Program-made: the position numbers and the translations under genes
Notes under the pieces: model-generated
What the model saw: the letters and a program-made list of their open reading frames with translations, nothing else
What the model was told of the DNA's origin: nothing
Database searches by the model: none
In this document: piece after piece, positions 10,094-19,526 of the stretch
Numbering within the stretch: the first letter of the stretch is position 1
Layout: every line of letters begins with the position of its first letter
Origin: Massilia sp. CF038
GTDB taxonomy: Bacteria; Pseudomonadota; Gammaproteobacteria; Burkholderiales; Burkholderiaceae_D
Assembly (NCBI RefSeq): GCF_900129765.1
Contig: NZ_FQWU01000002.1
Coordinates: 1,488,001 to 1,552,000, forward strand
DNA: 64,000 nt
Reading direction: 5' to 3'

Positions 10094-10119
10094 AAAAAAC
10101 CCGCCGAAGCGGGTTTTTT
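10094..10119 (-). terminator. Rho-independent terminator after the second TonB receptor gene
   Basis: AAAAAACCCGC, a CGAA tetraloop and GCGGGTTTTTT form an almost perfect symmetric hairpin. It lies 17 bases past the receptor stop on the minus strand and could work in both directions. Confidence 0.9.
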
Positions 10120-10135
10120 GTGGCACAGCGGGTGC

Positions 10136-13048
10136 TTAGAACTTGTAGTTGGCAGTCAGGTAGAAGGTGCGGCCCAGCGGGTCGGTGTAGCGCCCGTCGT
10201 AACCGACCTGGTTGCCGCCGCCGGCGTTGCGGATCGACAGGGGTGGATCCTTGTCGAGCAGGTTCTTGATGCCGCCTGTCAGGGTCAGGTTGGGCACCAG
10301 GTTGGCCTTGAGCTGGTAGTCCAGCGTCACGTAACGTTTGACGTCATGGTCGGTCATGGCCACCACGGCGCCAATGGTGCCGTCTGGATTGACCGCGCGC
10401 ACCGCCTGGTCCGACACCTCGAACGGCTGATCGTGGTAACCGGAACGGTAGTTGGTGGTGAGCGAATGCAGCGTTTTTTCGCCCTTGAGCGTGAATACCA
10501 CGCGCGAAATCACACGGAAGGTCACATTGTTGTACGAGTCGAAGCGGCCAATGCTGCGTTCCGTTTCCAGCACGTTCGCGGTGGCGCCCGGGACCGACTG
10601 CTCGGCCTTGAGCATGTAAGTGCCGGTCCAGTTCACTGCCAGTGCGCCAATCGGGGTCTGGCCCACGCGCCAGGTGGTATCCCAGTCCAGGCCGCGGTAG
10701 TGCGAGTTGGCCAGGTTGAGCGGATTCTGCTCGGCCACCAGCACATTCGATTTCTGGATCGGATCGTAGTAGGAGCGCATGTACTTGTCAGCCAGATCCT
10801 GGCGGCCGAACAGCAGGCTTTGCGACAGGAACTGGATCTGATTTTTCAGCTTCACGTCCCACATGTCCAGCCCGAACGACACGCTTGGCACCGGCTCCAC
10901 GCGGAAGCCAATGGTGGCTTGCTTGGAGGTTTCCGGCTTGAGGCCGGCGTCGCCCGTCAGGGCATTGCCACTGGTCAGCAGGCCATACTCGGCTGAACCG
11001 CGGCACAGCGTCAGGCGCGGGTCGCCAGGGGCGAAGGTCGGACAGGGGAAGAAGTTCGACGAGCCACCATTCTTCAGCGGATCGGCGATCTGGTTCATGG
11101 TCGGCGCCTTGAAGCCGGTACCGTAGGAACCGCGCACCAGCAGCGTTTGCACCGGGGTCCAGCGCGCGGCCAGCTTGTAGGTCGCCTTCGAGCTGGAATT
11201 GCCCACCGAACCAGCAGGGCTAGGCACGCCCTTGATGTCGTAGCTGATGTTCTTCTTGTCCACCGCGTCATAGCTGTCGTAACGCACGGCTGCCGTGGAT
11301 TCCAGAGTTTTGCTGATTGGCATCAGCAATTCGGAGAACGCACCCCAGTTGTTGCGCGAGGCGTCCAGCGCTTGCGAACCGGTGCCGCCGCCGATGATCA
11401 CGTCGGTCCAGCCCGGGTTGCCGGGGCCGGGGCCGATCAGGATGCGCGCCGGATCGTCCTTGAAGTCCTGGCGCGTGAAGTCGGCGCCCACACCCAGCAT
11501 GGCGCTGCCGCCTGGCAGCGAGAACGCTTCACGCGAGGCGCTGGCATTGACGACATCGATTTTCGAGCGTGTCGTTTGCAGCACATCATGCAGCACGGCC
11601 GGCGCCAGGATGGCGGCGGCGCCCGTTTGCAGGCGGAATGGATTGTACGCGCCGGTGCGCACCAGTTCTTCGAACTTGTCGCCACTCATGTAGCCGGACA
11701 CGGCCAGGTCGGTCTGCTTGTTCTGCGAATGGGTGTAGGCCGCATTCATGTCCCAGCCGCCCAGCCGGGTCTGCATGCCCAGCACCACGTGTACGGCGTC
11801 GGTCTTGTACTTGTCTTCGCGTCCGCCCGCATCGACGCCGCGATAGTACAGATAGGCGTCGCTGACATCGGCCGGCACAATGCCAACCGTGCTCAGCAAA
11901 GGAGCGATGGTCGAATTGTAGGCGCCGATGTAGTTGGCGTTGGTGGTGCGCACACCGGTCTCCTTGTCGGTCGAGAACACCGTCAATGGCTGGGCCGCTG
12001 GCGCGTAGCGCGCCTGGTTGCTGAACTTGGACAGCACCATCTCGGCAAACACGGTGGTGTCATCGCTCAGCTTCATGGTCGCGGAGCTGAAAATGCTGTC
12101 GCGCTTGAGTTCAGGCAGCAACTGCACGGTGGAAGCATAGTCGAAGCGGCAGGCATTGCCACGCGAGAAGGTGTTCGGCGACGAGCATTTGCCGGTGGTG
12201 GTCAGATCGTGGTTGAGCACCTCGTCCTGGTTATCCACGCCGCCGACCTGCGTAATCGCTTCCACGTTGGCAGGGGTGGAATTGATACTGGTTTGCCAGG
12301 TCGCAAATTCTTTGCCGTTGTGGTTGAACTTGCGCGCGCCCGTTTTCGCGAATTCGCGCTGGTTCGCATTCAGGGCCTTTTGCTGGTCGTGGCTGTAAGC
12401 CACCAGCACGTTGTAACGGTCGGTATCAAGATCGCCCCAGCCTTTGGAAATGGCAAAGTTGCTGCTCTTGCCACCTTTTTCCTGGGGAATATTTGCGGTC
12501 GCTTCGATATTGAAGTCGCGCTGGTTTTTCTTGAGAATGAAGTTGACCACGCCGGCAATCGCGTCCGAGCCATACAGGGTCGATGCGCCGTCGGTCAGAA
12601 TTTCCACCCGCTCCACCGCAGCCAGCGGAATGCTGGCCAGGTTGACCGCGCTGCCGGTGCCGTAAGGCGCCATGCGGCGGCCATTGAGCAGCACCAGCGT
12701 GTACTGGGTACCGATGGCATGCACCGAGGCGGTCTGCACGCCGCCGCCGCCGCCGTTGACCGAGGTCGAGGACGTAATAAAGCCTTGCATGGCCGGCAAC
12801 GCGGCAACCAGGTCAGCCACATTGTTGACGCCAGTCTGTTCGATTTGCGCGCGCGTGAGCGTTTGCACCGGCAGCGAACCTTCGGCGGCAATGCGCTTGA
12901 TCGAGGAGCCGGTAATTTCCACCCGCTGCATCACGGGTTCAGCAGCCTGTTGCGCCAGCGCGGGTAGCGCCAGCAGGGACAGACCAATGACGGCACTGCC
13001 CGCATACATGGTACGCAGCGAACGGGCCAATACGGTTTCATTCATCAT
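10136..13048 (-). CDS. TonB-dependent outer-membrane receptor, large
   Basis: A roughly 970-residue TonB-dependent transporter. The frame is open to 13147, but the tandem ATG at 13048/13045 gives a normal signal peptide (MNETVLARSLRTMYAGSAV to LPALAQQ). The mature N terminus has VEITGSSIKRIAAEGSLPVQ. The plug includes a five-glycine run (VNGGGGGVQTASVHAIG), YTLVLLNGRRM and VERVEILTDGASTLYGSDAI. The barrel ends in RTFYLTANYKF. It is of the same general class as the receptor at 2190 but is about 130 residues longer. Substrate unknown. Its upstream region (13049-13312) carries a phased direct repeat. Confidence 0.92.
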   Translation of the reverse strand: MMNETVLARSLRTMYAGSAVIGLSLLALPALAQQAAEPVMQRVEITGSSIKRIAAEGSLPVQTLTRAQIEQTGVNNVADLVAALPAMQGFITSSTSVNGGGGGVQTASVHAIGTQYTLVLLNGRRMAPYGTGSAVNLASIPLAAVERVEILTDGASTLYGSDAIAGVVNFILKKNQRDFNIEATANIPQEKGGKSSNFAISKGWGDLDTDRYNVLVAYSHDQQKALNANQREFAKTGARKFNHNGKEFATWQTSINSTPANVEAITQVGGVDNQDEVLNHDLTTTGKCSSPNTFSRGNACRFDYASTVQLLPELKRDSIFSSATMKLSDDTTVFAEMVLSKFSNQARYAPAAQPLTVFSTDKETGVRTTNANYIGAYNSTIAPLLSTVGIVPADVSDAYLYYRGVDAGGREDKYKTDAVHVVLGMQTRLGGWDMNAAYTHSQNKQTDLAVSGYMSGDKFEELVRTGAYNPFRLQTGAAAILAPAVLHDVLQTTRSKIDVVNASASREAFSLPGGSAMLGVGADFTRQDFKDDPARILIGPGPGNPGWTDVIIGGGTGSQALDASRNNWGAFSELLMPISKTLESTAAVRYDSYDAVDKKNISYDIKGVPSPAGSVGNSSSKATYKLAARWTPVQTLLVRGSYGTGFKAPTMNQIADPLKNGGSSNFFPCPTFAPGDPRLTLCRGSAEYGLLTSGNALTGDAGLKPETSKQATIGFRVEPVPSVSFGLDMWDVKLKNQIQFLSQSLLFGRQDLADKYMRSYYDPIQKSNVLVAEQNPLNLANSHYRGLDWDTTWRVGQTPIGALAVNWTGTYMLKAEQSVPGATANVLETERSIGRFDSYNNVTFRVISRVVFTLKGEKTLHSLTTNYRSGYHDQPFEVSDQAVRAVNPDGTIGAVVAMTDHDVKRYVTLDYQLKANLVPNLTLTGGIKNLLDKDPPLSIRNAGGGNQVGYDGRYTDPLGRTFYLTANYKF

Positions 13049-13175
13049 GGGGGTCAAAACCTTTATATTTGTCACCACTATTTGATCGTCACTTTCAGGT
13101 ATCCACCCGAATAGCATGTTGTTGAGCTGGCATTGATCGAATACCAATACTCAACAAATCATGTGACCATATCCA

Positions 13176-13193
13176 GTCAATACGTGTCAATAC
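13176..13193. repeat. Phased direct repeat upstream of the TonB receptor gene
   Basis: GTCAATAC occurs twice, ten bases apart, 130-150 bases before the receptor start. A related AATACCAATAC lies at about 13140-13150. One-turn spacing suggests a regulator binding site, but no known motif is matched. The rest of the 264-base gap to the oxidoreductase gene shows no clear gene or terminator. Confidence 0.4.
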
Positions 13194-13312
13194 ATTCAGG
13201 CAACATTAGTCATGTTTCAATCGTTTTCCATGCCAAAAGCCACAAGGCATGGCAGCTGCCCCACGGGCTAACGTAAAATAGCGGCTTTGCGCTGTATCCG
13301 GAAAGCCTGACC

Positions 13313-14944
13313 ATGTTGCGACTGAACGAAGTAAAACTCCCGCTCGACCATCCCGAACAAGCCCTCACCGATGCCGTGCTGGCGCGCCTGGGCATCGATG
13401 CGGAGCAGTTGCGCGGGTTCACCGTGTTCAAGCGCAGCTACGACGCGCGCAAGCGCAGCGCCATCGTGCTGATCTACGCCCTCGACGTTGACGTGGTCGA
13501 CGAAGTCGGCGTACTGGCCCGCATGAAGGCCGACGCCCACCTGATGCCCGCGCCTGACACCAGCTACAAGTTCGTCGCTGGCGGCGAACAGCTGCAAGGC
13601 CATGATCTGGGCGAGCGGCCGATCGTGATCGGCACCGGCCCGTGCGGCCTGTTTGTGGCCCTGATTTTGGCGCAGATGGGCTTGCGCCCGCTGATCCTGG
13701 AACGCGGCAAGGTGGTACGCGAGCGCACTGTCGACACCTTCGGTTTCTGGCGCAAGCGCGAACTCAATCCGGAGTCGAATGTGCAGTTCGGTGAAGGCGG
13801 GGCCGGCACCTTCTCGGACGGCAAGCTGTACAGCCAGATCAAGGATCCCAAGCATTACGGACGCAAGGTGCTGACCGAATTCGTCAAGGCAGGCGCGCCG
13901 GAAGAAATCATGTACGTGAGCAAACCGCACATCGGCACCTTCCGCCTGGTGAAGATGGTTGAGCAGATGCGCGAAAACATCATTGCGCTGGGCGGCGAAT
14001 ACCGCTTTGGCTGCAAGGTGGTCGACATCGAAGTCGAAGGCAGCGGCCAGGCGCGCCAGATCCGCGGCGTGACGCTGGCCAATGGCGAGCACATTGCCAG
14101 CCGCCATGTGGTCATGGCCATTGGTCACAGCGCGCGCGACACCTTTGAAATGCTGTACGAGCGTGGCGTGTACATCGAAGCCAAACCGTTCTCGGTGGGC
14201 TTCCGGGTCGAGCACCCGCAGTCACTGATTGACGTGTGCCGTTTTGGTCCGAATGCGGGCAACAAGATTCTTGGCGCGGCTGATTACAAGCTGGTGCACC
14301 ATGCCAGTAACGGCCGTTCCGTCTACAGCTTCTGCATGTGCCCGGGCGGCACGGTGGTCTCGGCCGCGTCCGAGCCGGGGCGCGTGGTCACCAACGGCAT
14401 GAGCCAGTATTCGCGCAACGAGCGCAATGCCAATAGCGCCATCGTGGTGGGCATCACCCCGGCCGATTATCCTGGCCATCCGCTGGCTGGCATTGCGCTC
14501 CAGCGCAAGCTGGAAGAAGGCGCGTTTGCGCTGGGCGGCGGCACCTATGATGCGCCTGGGCAGTTGATGGGCGACTTCGTCAAGGGACGTGCATCCAAGG
14601 CGCTGGGCTCGGTTATCCCCTCGCTCAAGCCGGCCGTGCACCTGACGGATTTGGCCACCTCGCTGCCGGATTACGCCATCGTGGCGCTGAAGGAAGCCTT
14701 CCCCGCCTTTGACAAGCAGATCCGCGGTTACTACAAGGAAGACGCCTTGCTCACGGGCGTGGAAACGCGCACCTCGTCACCGATTCGTATCAAACGCAAC
14801 GATGACGATTTGCAGAGTTTGAATACGCGCGGCTTGTTCCCGGCTGGTGAAGGCGCCGGTTACGCGGGCGGGATTTTGTCGGCTGCGGTGGACGGGATCA
14901 AGGTTGCGGAAGCGGTGGCCTTGTCGATGGCCAAGGCGAAATAG
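13313..14944 (+). CDS. FAD-dependent oxidoreductase (COG2509-like)
   Basis: A 543-residue flavoprotein. After an N-terminal domain of about 95 residues (LGIDAEQLRGFTVFKRSYDA) comes the Rossmann FAD motif VIGTGPCGLFVALILAQMG with ERG (LILERGK) at the second strand end. FGEGGAGTFSDGKLYSQI, SFCMCPGGTVVSA and the C-terminal GEGAGYAGGILSAAVDG, typical of this family, follow. Related uncharacterised FAD-dependent dehydrogenases are widespread in bacteria. The cysteines in CMCPGG may be redox-active; this is inference. No partner genes are near; the repeat that follows separates it from corA. Confidence 0.88.
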   Translation: MLRLNEVKLPLDHPEQALTDAVLARLGIDAEQLRGFTVFKRSYDARKRSAIVLIYALDVDVVDEVGVLARMKADAHLMPAPDTSYKFVAGGEQLQGHDLGERPIVIGTGPCGLFVALILAQMGLRPLILERGKVVRERTVDTFGFWRKRELNPESNVQFGEGGAGTFSDGKLYSQIKDPKHYGRKVLTEFVKAGAPEEIMYVSKPHIGTFRLVKMVEQMRENIIALGGEYRFGCKVVDIEVEGSGQARQIRGVTLANGEHIASRHVVMAIGHSARDTFEMLYERGVYIEAKPFSVGFRVEHPQSLIDVCRFGPNAGNKILGAADYKLVHHASNGRSVYSFCMCPGGTVVSAASEPGRVVTNGMSQYSRNERNANSAIVVGITPADYPGHPLAGIALQRKLEEGAFALGGGTYDAPGQLMGDFVKGRASKALGSVIPSLKPAVHLTDLATSLPDYAIVALKEAFPAFDKQIRGYYKEDALLTGVETRTSSPIRIKRNDDDLQSLNTRGLFPAGEGAGYAGGILSAAVDGIKVAEAVALSMAKAK

Positions 14945-15039
14945 CCACCACATCGCCCTCGCGAAGGCGGGGGCCCATTCCATGTCAACGATTCCAGCGA
15001 CATGGTATGGGGCCCCGCCTCCGCGAGGACGATGTGGTG
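14945..15039. repeat. Dispersed palindromic repeat, full copy
   Basis: Outer arms CATCGCCCTCGCGAAGG and CCTCCGCGAGGACGATG pair, and the inner arms (CCATTCCATGTC / GACATGGTATGG) extend the hairpin to about 95 bases. It sits between the convergent oxidoreductase and corA genes and might also end transcription from both. Confidence 0.9.
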
Positions 15040-15042
15040 CGG

Positions 15043-16008
15043 CTATAGCCAGCCGGATTTGCGGAACCGGTAATACAAATACCCGCACAAGCTGAACATG
15101 AACGCCAGCGCTGCCGGATACCCCCAGTGCGACTTCAGTTCCGGCATGTAATCGAAATTCATCCCCCACACGCCGGCAAACGCGGTGAACACCGCGAAAA
15201 TTGCAGCCCAGGCCGCCAGCCGTTTGTTGACCTCGCCCTCATCAATCGCCACCATCGACAAGTTCACCTGAATCGCGGTGCCGATCGTATCGCGTATGGT
15301 ATCGAGCGAGGTATTGATGCGATACAGATGATCCTGCACATCGCGGAAGTAATCCTGGGTGTCGCGGCAGAAGGCCGGCACCCGCCCACCGTGCAGCTTG
15401 CCCACCGCATCCAGCAACGGCGCCACGGCGTGGCGCAGAATCAGCACCTTGCGCTTGAGCTCGTACAGACGCTCGATATTGTCGCGCTGCGATCCCTTGA
15501 TAAAGATGCGGTCCTCGATCTTTTCCAACTCCGACTCGAACATGTCGACCACCGGGAAATAGCGGTCAACCACGGCATCCATCAGCGCATACAGCACAAA
15601 TGAGGACCCCATGGCCAGCAAATGGGGTTCGTTTTCCGCGCGCGCACGCACGCCCAGGAAACCGCGGTTGCAGTTGTTGCGCACGGACAGCACGTAATTG
15701 TGCGCGACAAAAATATCAACCTCGCCCACGTTGAGCTGGTCGCCTTCCAGTTCCACCGTCTGCACCACGGCAAACAGCGATGCGCCGTATTCTTCGATTT
15801 TGGGACGCTGATTGCCGCGCGAAGCATCTTCGACCGCCAGTTCGTGCAAGCCGAACTCGTGCTGCATGACGGCCAATTCTTCCGGCGCCGGTTCGCGCAG
15901 CGCCACCCAGACAAAGGTATCGGGATTTTCAATGTAGTCGCTGATGGCCTCGACAGGGATATCGGACAGCTTCTTGCCTTCCTGGTAGGCGACACAATTA
16001 ATCAGCAT
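15043..16008 (-). CDS. corA: CorA-family magnesium/cobalt transporter
   Basis: A 321-residue CorA-type divalent cation channel of the inner membrane, starting at the ATG at 16008 (MLINCVAYQEG). The long N-terminal cytoplasmic part (about 1-255) is followed by two transmembrane helices. The first ends in the YGMNF-type selectivity signature, here WGMNFDYMPELKSHWGYP, and the second leads to a basic C terminus (YYRFRKSGWL). Length and order match CorA pentamer subunits. Mg2+ is the likely substrate; Co2+ and Ni2+ are carried by some members. It is flanked on both sides by palindromic repeats. Confidence 0.95.
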   Translation of the reverse strand: MLINCVAYQEGKKLSDIPVEAISDYIENPDTFVWVALREPAPEELAVMQHEFGLHELAVEDASRGNQRPKIEEYGASLFAVVQTVELEGDQLNVGEVDIFVAHNYVLSVRNNCNRGFLGVRARAENEPHLLAMGSSFVLYALMDAVVDRYFPVVDMFESELEKIEDRIFIKGSQRDNIERLYELKRKVLILRHAVAPLLDAVGKLHGGRVPAFCRDTQDYFRDVQDHLYRINTSLDTIRDTIGTAIQVNLSMVAIDEGEVNKRLAAWAAIFAVFTAFAGVWGMNFDYMPELKSHWGYPAALAFMFSLCGYLYYRFRKSGWL

Positions 16009-16090
16009 AAAATTCCGTAAAGTAAATTCGCGTTGCATACGCAGGCGCAAGCTTACACCACATTACGGGCCCGGTAGCCGCGCTGTAAAA

Positions 16091-16181
16091 CAACATCGCC
16101 CTCGCGCAGGCGGGGGCCTATACCACATGTCCGGATTCGGCAACATGGCATAGGCCCCCGCCTGCGCGAGGGCGATGTGGT
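16091..16181. repeat. Dispersed palindromic repeat, full copy
   Basis: ACATCGCCCTCGCGCAGG pairs with CCTGCGCGAGGGCGATGT across an inner stem, making a hairpin of about 90 bases. It lies between the corA start and the ntrC stop, both on the minus strand. Confidence 0.9.
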
Positions 16182-16193
16182 GGTATTGCTAAA

Positions 16194-17681
16194 TTACTCG
16201 TCTTTGGCGCCGTCGATACCCAACTCGGCAATCTTGCGCGTGATGGTGTTGCGGCCAATGCCCAGCCGCACTGCCGCATCGTTCTTGCGTCCGTGCGTGT
16301 GCTTGAGCGCCGTCTTGATCAGCGCCGATTCAAACTGCCGTCCCAGCACATCCATCACTTCCGACTGCCCTGCCGACAGCATGCTGGCCGCCTGCAACTC
16401 CAGCAAACCAATCCAGCCGCCAGCGGCGCTCAAGGACGCAATCGATGCAGTCGGCACCGTCGCATGAATCGCCCCCATGCCAGGCTCGGCTGCACCCAGC
16501 GCCATGCTGGTCTCGCCGCCGCCATCCTGGCCGGCCGTCAATTCCAGCGGCATGTCCTTGATCTCGACCGTCTGCCCTGGCGCCATCACGGTGATCCAGT
16601 TGCACAGGTTTTCCAGCTGGCGCACATTGCCCGGCAAATCCAGACTGGACAGGAAATGCATGGCCGAGTCACTCATGCGCTTGGTCTCCACCCCCAGTTG
16701 CTTGGCGCTTTGCACCAGGAAGTGGCGCACCAATATGGGGATATCCTCGCGCCGCTCCCGCAAACTGGGCAGGCGCAGCCGGATCACATTCAGACGGTGG
16801 TACAAGTCTTCGCGGAACAAGCCATCACGCACGCGCTGTTCCAGGTTCTGATGGGTGGCCGTGATCACGCGCACATTGGCCTTCATCGGCTGGTGGCCGC
16901 CCACACGGTAGAAGTGGCCGTCCGACAGCACACGCAGCAAGCGCGTCTGCAAGTCGAAGGGCATGTCGCCAATTTCATCGAGGAACAAGGTGCCGTTCTC
17001 GGCCTGCTCGAAGCGGCCGCGGCGGGTAGTCTGCGCGCCCGTGAAGGCGCCGCGCTCGTGACCGAACAATTCGGATTCCAGCAAGTCCTTCGGAATCGCT
17101 GCCGTATTGAGCGCGATGAAGGGCTGCTGCGCACGCGGGCTGTGCTTGTGCAGCGCACGCGCCACCAGCTCTTTGCCGGTGCCCGATTCGCCCGTGATCA
17201 ACACCGTCACGTTCGATTGCGACAGGCGGCCAATGGCGCGGAACACTTCCTGCATCGCGGGCGCCTGGCCCAGGATTTCCGGCGTGTCGGTGGGGCCCGA
17301 TTCCACGCTGGTTTCGCGCAAGCTCTCTTCCAGCGCGCGCCGGATCAGCTCGACAGCCTTGTCGATGTCGAAGGGCTTGGCCAGATATTCAAAGGCGCCG
17401 CCCTGAAACGCGGCCACGGCAGAATCAAGGTCAGAGAAGGCAGTGATGATGATGACTGGCAGACCTGGATAGCTGGTCTTCATGGTCTGCAGCAAATCCA
17501 GGCCCGACTCGCCCGGCATGCGGATGTCGGAGACCAGCACTTGTGGGGTGTCGAATTCGAGCGCGGCCATGGCGTCGCGTACGTTTGAAAAACTCTTGGT
17601 GGCAAGGTTTTCGCGTGCCAGGGCTTTTTCCAGCACCCAGCGAATGGAGGCGTCGTCGTCGACTATCCAGATTGGTTTCAT
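16194..17681 (-). CDS. ntrC: Nitrogen regulation response regulator NtrC (sigma-54 activator)
   Basis: NtrC, when phosphorylated by NtrB under nitrogen limitation, activates sigma-54 promoters such as that of glnA. The 495-residue protein starts at the ATG at 17681 ([10 protein letters not shown]). The receiver domain (1-120) has the phospho-acceptor Asp in [13 protein letters not shown]. The AAA+ domain has Walker [13 protein letters not shown] and the sigma-54 contact loop GAFTGA near residue 210. The C-terminal Fis-type helix-turn-helix reads [18 protein letters not shown]. It lies 69 bases after ntrB. The protein is complete and all key motifs are intact. Confidence 0.96.
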   Translation of the reverse strand: MKPIWIVDDDASIRWVLEKALARENLATKSFSNVRDAMAALEFDTPQVLVSDIRMPGESGLDLLQTMKTSYPGLPVIIITAFSDLDSAVAAFQGGAFEYLAKPFDIDKAVELIRRALEESLRETSVESGPTDTPEILGQAPAMQEVFRAIGRLSQSNVTVLITGESGTGKELVARALHKHSPRAQQPFIALNTAAIPKDLLESELFGHERGAFTGAQTTRRGRFEQAENGTLFLDEIGDMPFDLQTRLLRVLSDGHFYRVGGHQPMKANVRVITATHQNLEQRVRDGLFREDLYHRLNVIRLRLPSLRERREDIPILVRHFLVQSAKQLGVETKRMSDSAMHFLSSLDLPGNVRQLENLCNWITVMAPGQTVEIKDMPLELTAGQDGGGETSMALGAAEPGMGAIHATVPTASIASLSAAGGWIGLLELQAASMLSAGQSEVMDVLGRQFESALIKTALKHTHGRKNDAAVRLGIGRNTITRKIAELGIDGAKDE

Positions 17682-17750
17682 GTGTTCGCGCTTCCCCGCA
17701 ATATGGATCTTCAATTGGTGGGATCCGGCTCCCAGGGACGCCGCCACAGC

Positions 17751-18839
17751 TTATGGCAGCGGCAGCAAGATCCTGAAATCCGTAAATCCAGGCCGGCTTT
17801 CGCACTCGATCACACCCATGTGCTGTTGCACGAAGGTTTGCGCAAGCGTCAGCCCCAGTCCACTCCCCCCTTCCCGTCCCGATACCAGCGGATAGAAGAT
17901 GCGGTCGCGGATCAGGGGTGAAATCCCCGGTCCATTGTCGATGATATGCAAGTCTAATGCCAGCCCGTAGCGCACCTTGGCCAAGGTCACCTGGCGCGCG
18001 ACCCGGGTCTTGAAAATAAGCTGGGCGTCACCGGCCGCGATCTGGGCCGACAAGGCCTGGGCCGCGTTATGGGCAATGTTGAGTACCGTTTGAATCAGCT
18101 GTTCCTTGTCGCCCCGGAACTCGGGAATCGAGGCGTCGTAATCGCGCTTGATGTTCAAACCATTCGGAAACTCGGCCAGCATCAGGCTGCGCACGCGCTC
18201 GCATACTTCATGGATATTGACGTCGCCCACGATGTGCGGACGGCGGTGCGGCGCCAGCAGCCGGTCAACCAGGGTTTGCAGGCGGTCCGCTTCCTTGATG
18301 ATGACCTGGGTGTATTCGCGCAACTGGGTCAGGTGCAGCGGTGGCAGTTCCAGCTCCAGCAGCTGGGCCGCGCCGCGGATGCCGCCCAGCGGGTTCTTGA
18401 TTTCGTGGGCGAGATTGCGCACCAGTTCCTTGTTGACCTGGCTCTGATCGAGAATGCGCTCCTCGCGGTCGAGCTTGAGCTGCTGCACGTTTTCGCGCAG
18501 CTCGATTACCAGCCCGGCATCATCGACGGCACTGACGATGCTGTGCACATGCAGCGGCTCGCGCCCGCTGCGCTCGAGCGCCAGATCCTGGCGCAGGTCG
18601 GCGTACTTATGGGCCAGGGCCTGGCTGCACAAACTCATTAATTCTTCGGCATTTTGAAACAGGGCATCGAGCTGCTGCCGCTGCAAGGCCTTGAGCGAAC
18701 TGTCGAGCAAATGTTCGGCTGCCGCATTGGCCCAGGTAATCATGCCGGTCGGATCGACCAGCAGCACGGCCGAGGCCAGCAAATCGAGGGCGCCCAGCGA
18801 CTCCGGCGCGTACTGCGCAAAGCCGGGCGCACCACTCAT
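17751..18839 (-). CDS. ntrB: Nitrogen regulation sensor histidine kinase NtrB
   Basis: NtrB phosphorylates or dephosphorylates NtrC in response to PII. The 362-residue cytosolic kinase has an N-terminal PAS domain (LLVDPTGMITWANAAAEHLL, about 23-42). The H box follows, with the phosphorylated His in LAHEIKNPLGGIRGAAQLLE. The N box is NIAHNAAQAL, and the G boxes are DNGPGISPLIRD and GREGGSGLGLTLA. No membrane segment is present, as expected for NtrB. The ATG overlaps the stop codon of the DUF4124 gene (ATGA), which indicates translational coupling. Confidence 0.96.
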   Translation of the reverse strand: MSGAPGFAQYAPESLGALDLLASAVLLVDPTGMITWANAAAEHLLDSSLKALQRQQLDALFQNAEELMSLCSQALAHKYADLRQDLALERSGREPLHVHSIVSAVDDAGLVIELRENVQQLKLDREERILDQSQVNKELVRNLAHEIKNPLGGIRGAAQLLELELPPLHLTQLREYTQVIIKEADRLQTLVDRLLAPHRRPHIVGDVNIHEVCERVRSLMLAEFPNGLNIKRDYDASIPEFRGDKEQLIQTVLNIAHNAAQALSAQIAAGDAQLIFKTRVARQVTLAKVRYGLALDLHIIDNGPGISPLIRDRIFYPLVSGREGGSGLGLTLAQTFVQQHMGVIECESRPGFTDFRILLPLP

Positions 18840-19357
18840 TTGATGTTCGCGATTTCGCGCTCGAGCGCCTCGATGTTTTTCTCGGCGCGGTTGATGCTGT
18901 CCTTCATCTGCTCGACGCGTTCCTGGTACTTGGCATAGTTGCGCTCGTTACCCTGACGCTCAGGCTCGCCATTGTTGAATTCCTTCTTCATCTCGGCCAG
19001 CTTCTTCTTCTCGGTACGCAGTTCTTCCTCGAGAATGCCGCGCCGGTCGGAGTCACGCGCCTTTTGCTCGGCATCGTTCACCTTGGGAAAGGCGGCCGGC
19101 GTGGTTGGCGGCGGGCTCGGTGCCCGGGCGCCGCCCTTGCGTGGCGCTGGAATCGGCGTGCCGACGTTGTTGCTGATGTCGAGTGTCTTGCAGCCGTTCT
19201 TGTACGAATCGGTCAGCACCCGGCGCCCTTCGGCGTCAGTGCACAAATAGATACCCTGGGCCTGGGCCGGCAGCTGGACCAGCAGCGCGCCCAGCATGGC
19301 AAGCCCCGGCGCGAAGCGGCGCAGAATGGAACGTGGGGTTGTCAGATTCATCTCCAT
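18836..19357 (-). CDS. DUF4124 exported coiled-coil protein
   Basis: A 173-residue protein with a signal peptide (RRFAPGLAMLGALLVQLPAQAQ) and then the short DUF4124 domain (GIYLCTDAEGRRVLTDSYKN). A proline-rich linker (about 65-85) leads to a charged coiled coil to the C terminus (EELRTEKKKLAEMKKEF). The ATG at 19357 is used; 19351 is possible. Its function is unknown. It is placed between glnA and ntrB, and its stop overlaps the ntrB start by four bases, so it is co-transcribed with the nitrogen sensor. This order is known in related bacteria but its meaning is unclear. Confidence 0.9.
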   Translation of the reverse strand: MEMNLTTPRSILRRFAPGLAMLGALLVQLPAQAQGIYLCTDAEGRRVLTDSYKNGCKTLDISNNVGTPIPAPRKGGARAPSPPPTTPAAFPKVNDAEQKARDSDRRGILEEELRTEKKKLAEMKKEFNNGEPERQGNERNYAKYQERVEQMKDSINRAEKNIEALEREIANIK

Positions 19358-19420
19358 GGTCGTAGTTCACGGTTGCCCGTGCGAAAAATTGGTTCAACCC
19401 GAATATACAACAAACAAAGC

Positions 19421-19456
19421 AAAACGCGAGGAAAGCCGTAGCGCTCCTCGCGTTTT
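19421..19456 (-). terminator. Rho-independent terminator after glnA
   Basis: AAAACGCGAGGA and TCCTCGCGTTTT form a perfect 12-bp stem around a 12-base loop, with A and T runs on either side. It lies 71 bases past the glnA stop and before the DUF4124-ntrBC genes, so ntrBC may depend partly on read-through. Confidence 0.9.
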
Positions 19457-19526
19457 TTACACCGTCCTTACATTTTACGCCAACAGCCCGATGTCAGGTC
19501 GACATCAGGTGCTGACAGCATTGCAA

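Noticed and set aside
11147-12967. 606-residue plus-strand frame inside the second TonB receptor
   Set aside because: Entirely antisense to a clear receptor gene; no domain is seen.
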